From Rhabdornis inornatus (Eukaryota > Chordata > Aves > Passeriformes > Rhabdornithidae), in the NCBI GenBank assembly GCA_013397075.1, contig VWZS01002147.1, positions 124,001-188,000 of the forward strand: a DNA stretch of 64,000 bases, given 5' to 3'. A model generated the notes under the pieces. That model made no database searches. It worked only from the letters and a program-made list of their open reading frames with translations, and was not told the DNA's origin. Both the position numbers and the translations under genes were made by a program. Positions 60,990 through 64,000 of this stretch are shown one piece after another (within the stretch, counting starts at the first letter, position 1; the number at the start of each line of letters is the position of its first letter).

Positions 60990-63900
60990 CCTGATCAGTT
61001 GCAACTTCATCTGTGGAGAAGGTCATCTTAAACCAGGCTCAGGTCTGTCTTACACTGGGATCTTCCAATAACATCAAGTGCAAACATGTTGAAAGGCTCT
61101 CCCTAATTTCCAGAGTCAAATCTGAGTGATCCCATCCAGTCTGTCACCAGCATATGACAAGCACCAGGAACAGGACAGATGCTTTTCCTGCCAGCAGTCT
61201 CCTGCTCCCAGATCATTCTCAGAGGGCTGTTAGAGCCAGTGAAAATTAATGGAGTTACAGTCACACCCAATCCATCAATCGTGGATATCATAAGCTGTAT
61301 GTAGGAATCCTCCACTTGAGCTACAAGAACAAACCAAAACTGTGGAAATGTACAGAGCTGCTTTTTAATAGATGGATGTACCCATCAGAGGGAGATTCTA
61401 GCAAGTTCTCAGAATAGCCCTATCTCTTTGGGAAATATGCCCAGTCTCCAATCTTTTAAGCACTCGCTTTATTACCTGTCAGCTATCCAATTAGTCTTGT
61501 ACAACATGGGGTTAAACATCATGTTAATGGTATATTTACACAAGCACTTTTCTGGCAGCAAAGGTGGATTAAGAAGTTTCTCTGCTGCTCGGTCCAGCTT
61601 TTGCTTCAGCATTTCCTCACTGTCCCAGTGTGACTCTCTGAGGTGCTGTGCTCTTGGTGAGACTGCTGGAGTTACCAGAGTGAAAAGCAAACCAGAAAAA
61701 CTTCCAACGTTTCAGTCTCTTCCTCTCCAGGAAAGAAAAATATGTGTGGAGGTCAGACAGAATAGAACTATAAATTTGTAAAAGCTTTTCCAAGTTTTAA
61801 AATAGAAGAGGGCACAAAGAACTTGAGCTGACTTTGCCATCCTTACCAAGAGCTCACACTTGTGACTGCTCATAGAGAAATGTGTCTCAGCAGAAGAAAC
61901 CCTTCACCCACCTGCGTTAAAGCACGCAGAAGCACTGCCAGAAACAGCCTAGAAGACACCACACATTCCAACTGTAGCAAAGCTGCAACTTAAAATTCAA
62001 GGCAATTCAGTTTGAGATTTAGCTTAAGGTTTTCTCAGCAAAAAGGGAAACAATTGTAGTTACAGGATGGTATCACAACTGAATTATTAGGGATTATTAG
62101 TCTGGATGAGAGAAGAGCTTCCAAGGTGTTCTTGCAGACACCACTGGCTCTGCTGACAAAAAGCAACCAGGAACAACAGACATTGGAACCATTGAGTGTG
62201 GTGTGGCTTGGCTTCACCACACTAGAACTCCCACTTGAAAAGTCTCTTTCAGAAGTCAAACACCCTTAACCCAAGAGAAAGTAGGGAAAGTGAACTGAAT
62301 TAAGAAGGCTTGAATTCAGAATACATCCCCAGGTAGTTTTCATTCTGTTTACAGGAAGACAAGGGTAAAGTTGTTGCTGGTTCTTTTCATTTCACGCAGT
62401 CTCATCAAAATTCCTTGCTTCATTCATCAACTAGGGCCAAAGATTTCTGACCCCACTGCTCTGCAACTTGCTGGAAATTTGTGTAATATTCAGCCCAAAT
62501 TAATTCATAGCTGATTTATCCTCATAACACTGCCCTTTTAAAAAAATGTCTCTTTTCCCATTTTGCTCCATGTATTCTAGGAAATATCTTCTTGCAGTTA
62601 TGATTTTGCTAGATAAACAAGTCAACCTTTTTAATTTTTCATGTGAAAAGAAAATGCCTTTCCACGTAACTTTTCCAATAGTCTCTTCTCTCCAGCTGTA
62701 ATTAGAGTTCAGCTTCCTTGGGCGTGGATGACTGGCACTGCCTACAGTGTTTCAGACATTATTTTACTGTTGCCCTGGAGGAGAAATAAATTTTAAATAT
62801 TAATTCAGATTTATGCATTTAATTATCACTTTTATTATGTACAACAAGAAACTTAAAACATATCAAGATCATTCTTATAACTCATACCTCAGTATTTTGG
62901 CACAAATCTGGTAAAATAATGACTTGATAATGTTTTCCCTCATGCTATGTTCTGGGGCAACATGATCTGAATTGAAGAAAAGTGAAAACATTTCTTTCTA
63001 TATATTGTTATGCCAGGATTAAAAAATTCATACAACACACCTTAAATAATATAATCAACAAAGAAATAATAGGATTTTTAGTCTCAATAATATTTTCTAA
63101 ACACCCTATTCAATGTTATGTGCAGGCTATAAAAATTGTATCTGTTTTCCAGAAAATGAAATCTATTCTAAAAAACACAGAGGTTGTGGAATGGACACTT
63201 CAGCATTCCTTAAGTGTACTTAATTTTATCTCTAAACTTAATTGCTACTTTTCAAAATTTTTACTAGGCTCTCCAATTTCTAATACATTTTTTTTTCATT
63301 AAAGTAATAAAATGAGTCAATTGTTTCTATTTCTAATTTTGTTAAGTAGCCCCAGCATGGTACCAACTGTTTTGCAAAGCGTAGTGGCCAGAGCGTATTT
63401 ATTGATCTCTTTTGCTTCTTGACTGTTATGGATGTAACCTGCACCTGTCATCTAAGCAAAAATCTTACATGCTGTTTGCAATGGAACAGGGCTTTGCTAT
63501 GAGGAGTGATGGTGGTGGTGTTCATTTGTTGATTTTTCTCACATTTTGTTGTGGGGGTTTTTTTTACAGTAAGACCTCATATGGCACAGTAAGTATGCCT
63601 TTATATGGCACATGGATGTATCTTCAGCTCAGGTAGTAAGCTGTGAAAAAGCAGGTCCCAGCTGAAGAAAGAAGGAAAGTGCTATTCTGATTTATATCAC
63701 TATGAACATAGAATGACTACTGAAGAAGTACATGGATATAAAAAACCACCTACAGGTTTAGAGAAACACTAATTCCATTCCTGTGTGACTGAATGGTCAC
63801 CTTTTCAATATTAAGATGCTGAATCCCAGGGCTGCCGTTTTAAAATTTTCAGAGCAACTCTTGTCTACAACCTCAATATTTTGCAAATATTAGTTGTCAA

Positions 63901-64000
63901 AATGCATGTGTGTATAAATTACTACCCCATCACCATGTACAAGTTTTTCTCCCTCAAACTGAGGAAATGGAGGCAGCCTATACACAAGCAAGGTAGGACA
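60990..64000. other. unannotated non-coding sequence
   Basis: No supported gene. The 117-codon plus frame at 61428-61781 and the 106-codon plus frame at 62982-63302 show no recognisable domain. A minus frame at 61103-61315 is also unrecognised. T runs near 63289 and 63560 are simple homopolymers. Confidence 0.55.

Noticed and set aside
61130..61320. Minus-strand frame and phrases resembling old amniote repeats (TTAATGGAGTTACAG)
   Set aside because: The similarity is limited to a short phrase and is not enough to name a MIR- or CR1-type relic.

Overview
The window looks like 64 kb of non-coding vertebrate nuclear DNA, most likely from a bird and possibly a songbird. This rests on interspersed repeats recognised by eye: CR1 LINE 3' ends (43883-44550 and 26176-26290, with a weaker one at 2945-3001) and two pieces of one avian ERVL-type LTR family (29725-29810 plus, 58734-58970 minus). 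The fuller LTR piece resembles a songbird version of that family as I remember it; no database was searched. The sequence is AT-rich, with long stop-rich stretches, short simple repeats and few mobile elements. That fits a gene desert or the inside of a very large intron.

No protein-coding gene can be supported. The longest open frames (about 110-170 codons) lie at 1998-2501 (-), 25069-25581 (-), 25948-26418 (-), 18906-19334 (+), 26379-26777 (+) and 60361-60753 (+). They show no recognisable domain, overlap open frames on the other strand and lack gene context, so they are treated as chance. No rRNA, tRNA, CRISPR array, operon or bacterial feature is present.

Layout. 0-3 kb: a candidate short solo LTR, a CpG-containing exon-like stretch and a decayed CR1-like tail. 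6-8 kb: a CpG cluster, a near-perfect 23-bp palindrome and a textbook-like recursive splice motif. 9.9-13.8 kb: a 16-bp tandem repeat, a 140-bp A/C-only-like tract that could form G-quadruplexes on the minus strand, and a short duplication. 23-30 kb: an ATAC microsatellite containing one N, a poly-T tract, a CR1 tail and a plus-strand LTR fragment. 39-46.5 kb: a small palindrome, an exon-like stretch, the longest CR1 copy, a diverged direct repeat about 1.2 kb apart, a second recursive-splice-like motif and a 19-bp duplication. 47.7-52.7 kb: two motif-rich stretches that could be developmental enhancers. 58.7-61 kb: an LTR fragment and a terminal-exon-like arrangement.

No new biological system is evident. 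The most testable ideas are the recursive splice motif at 7329/7330, the palindrome at 7059-7081, the paired direct repeat at 44956/46202, and the enhancer candidates near 47.8-48.3 kb and 52.3-52.6 kb.
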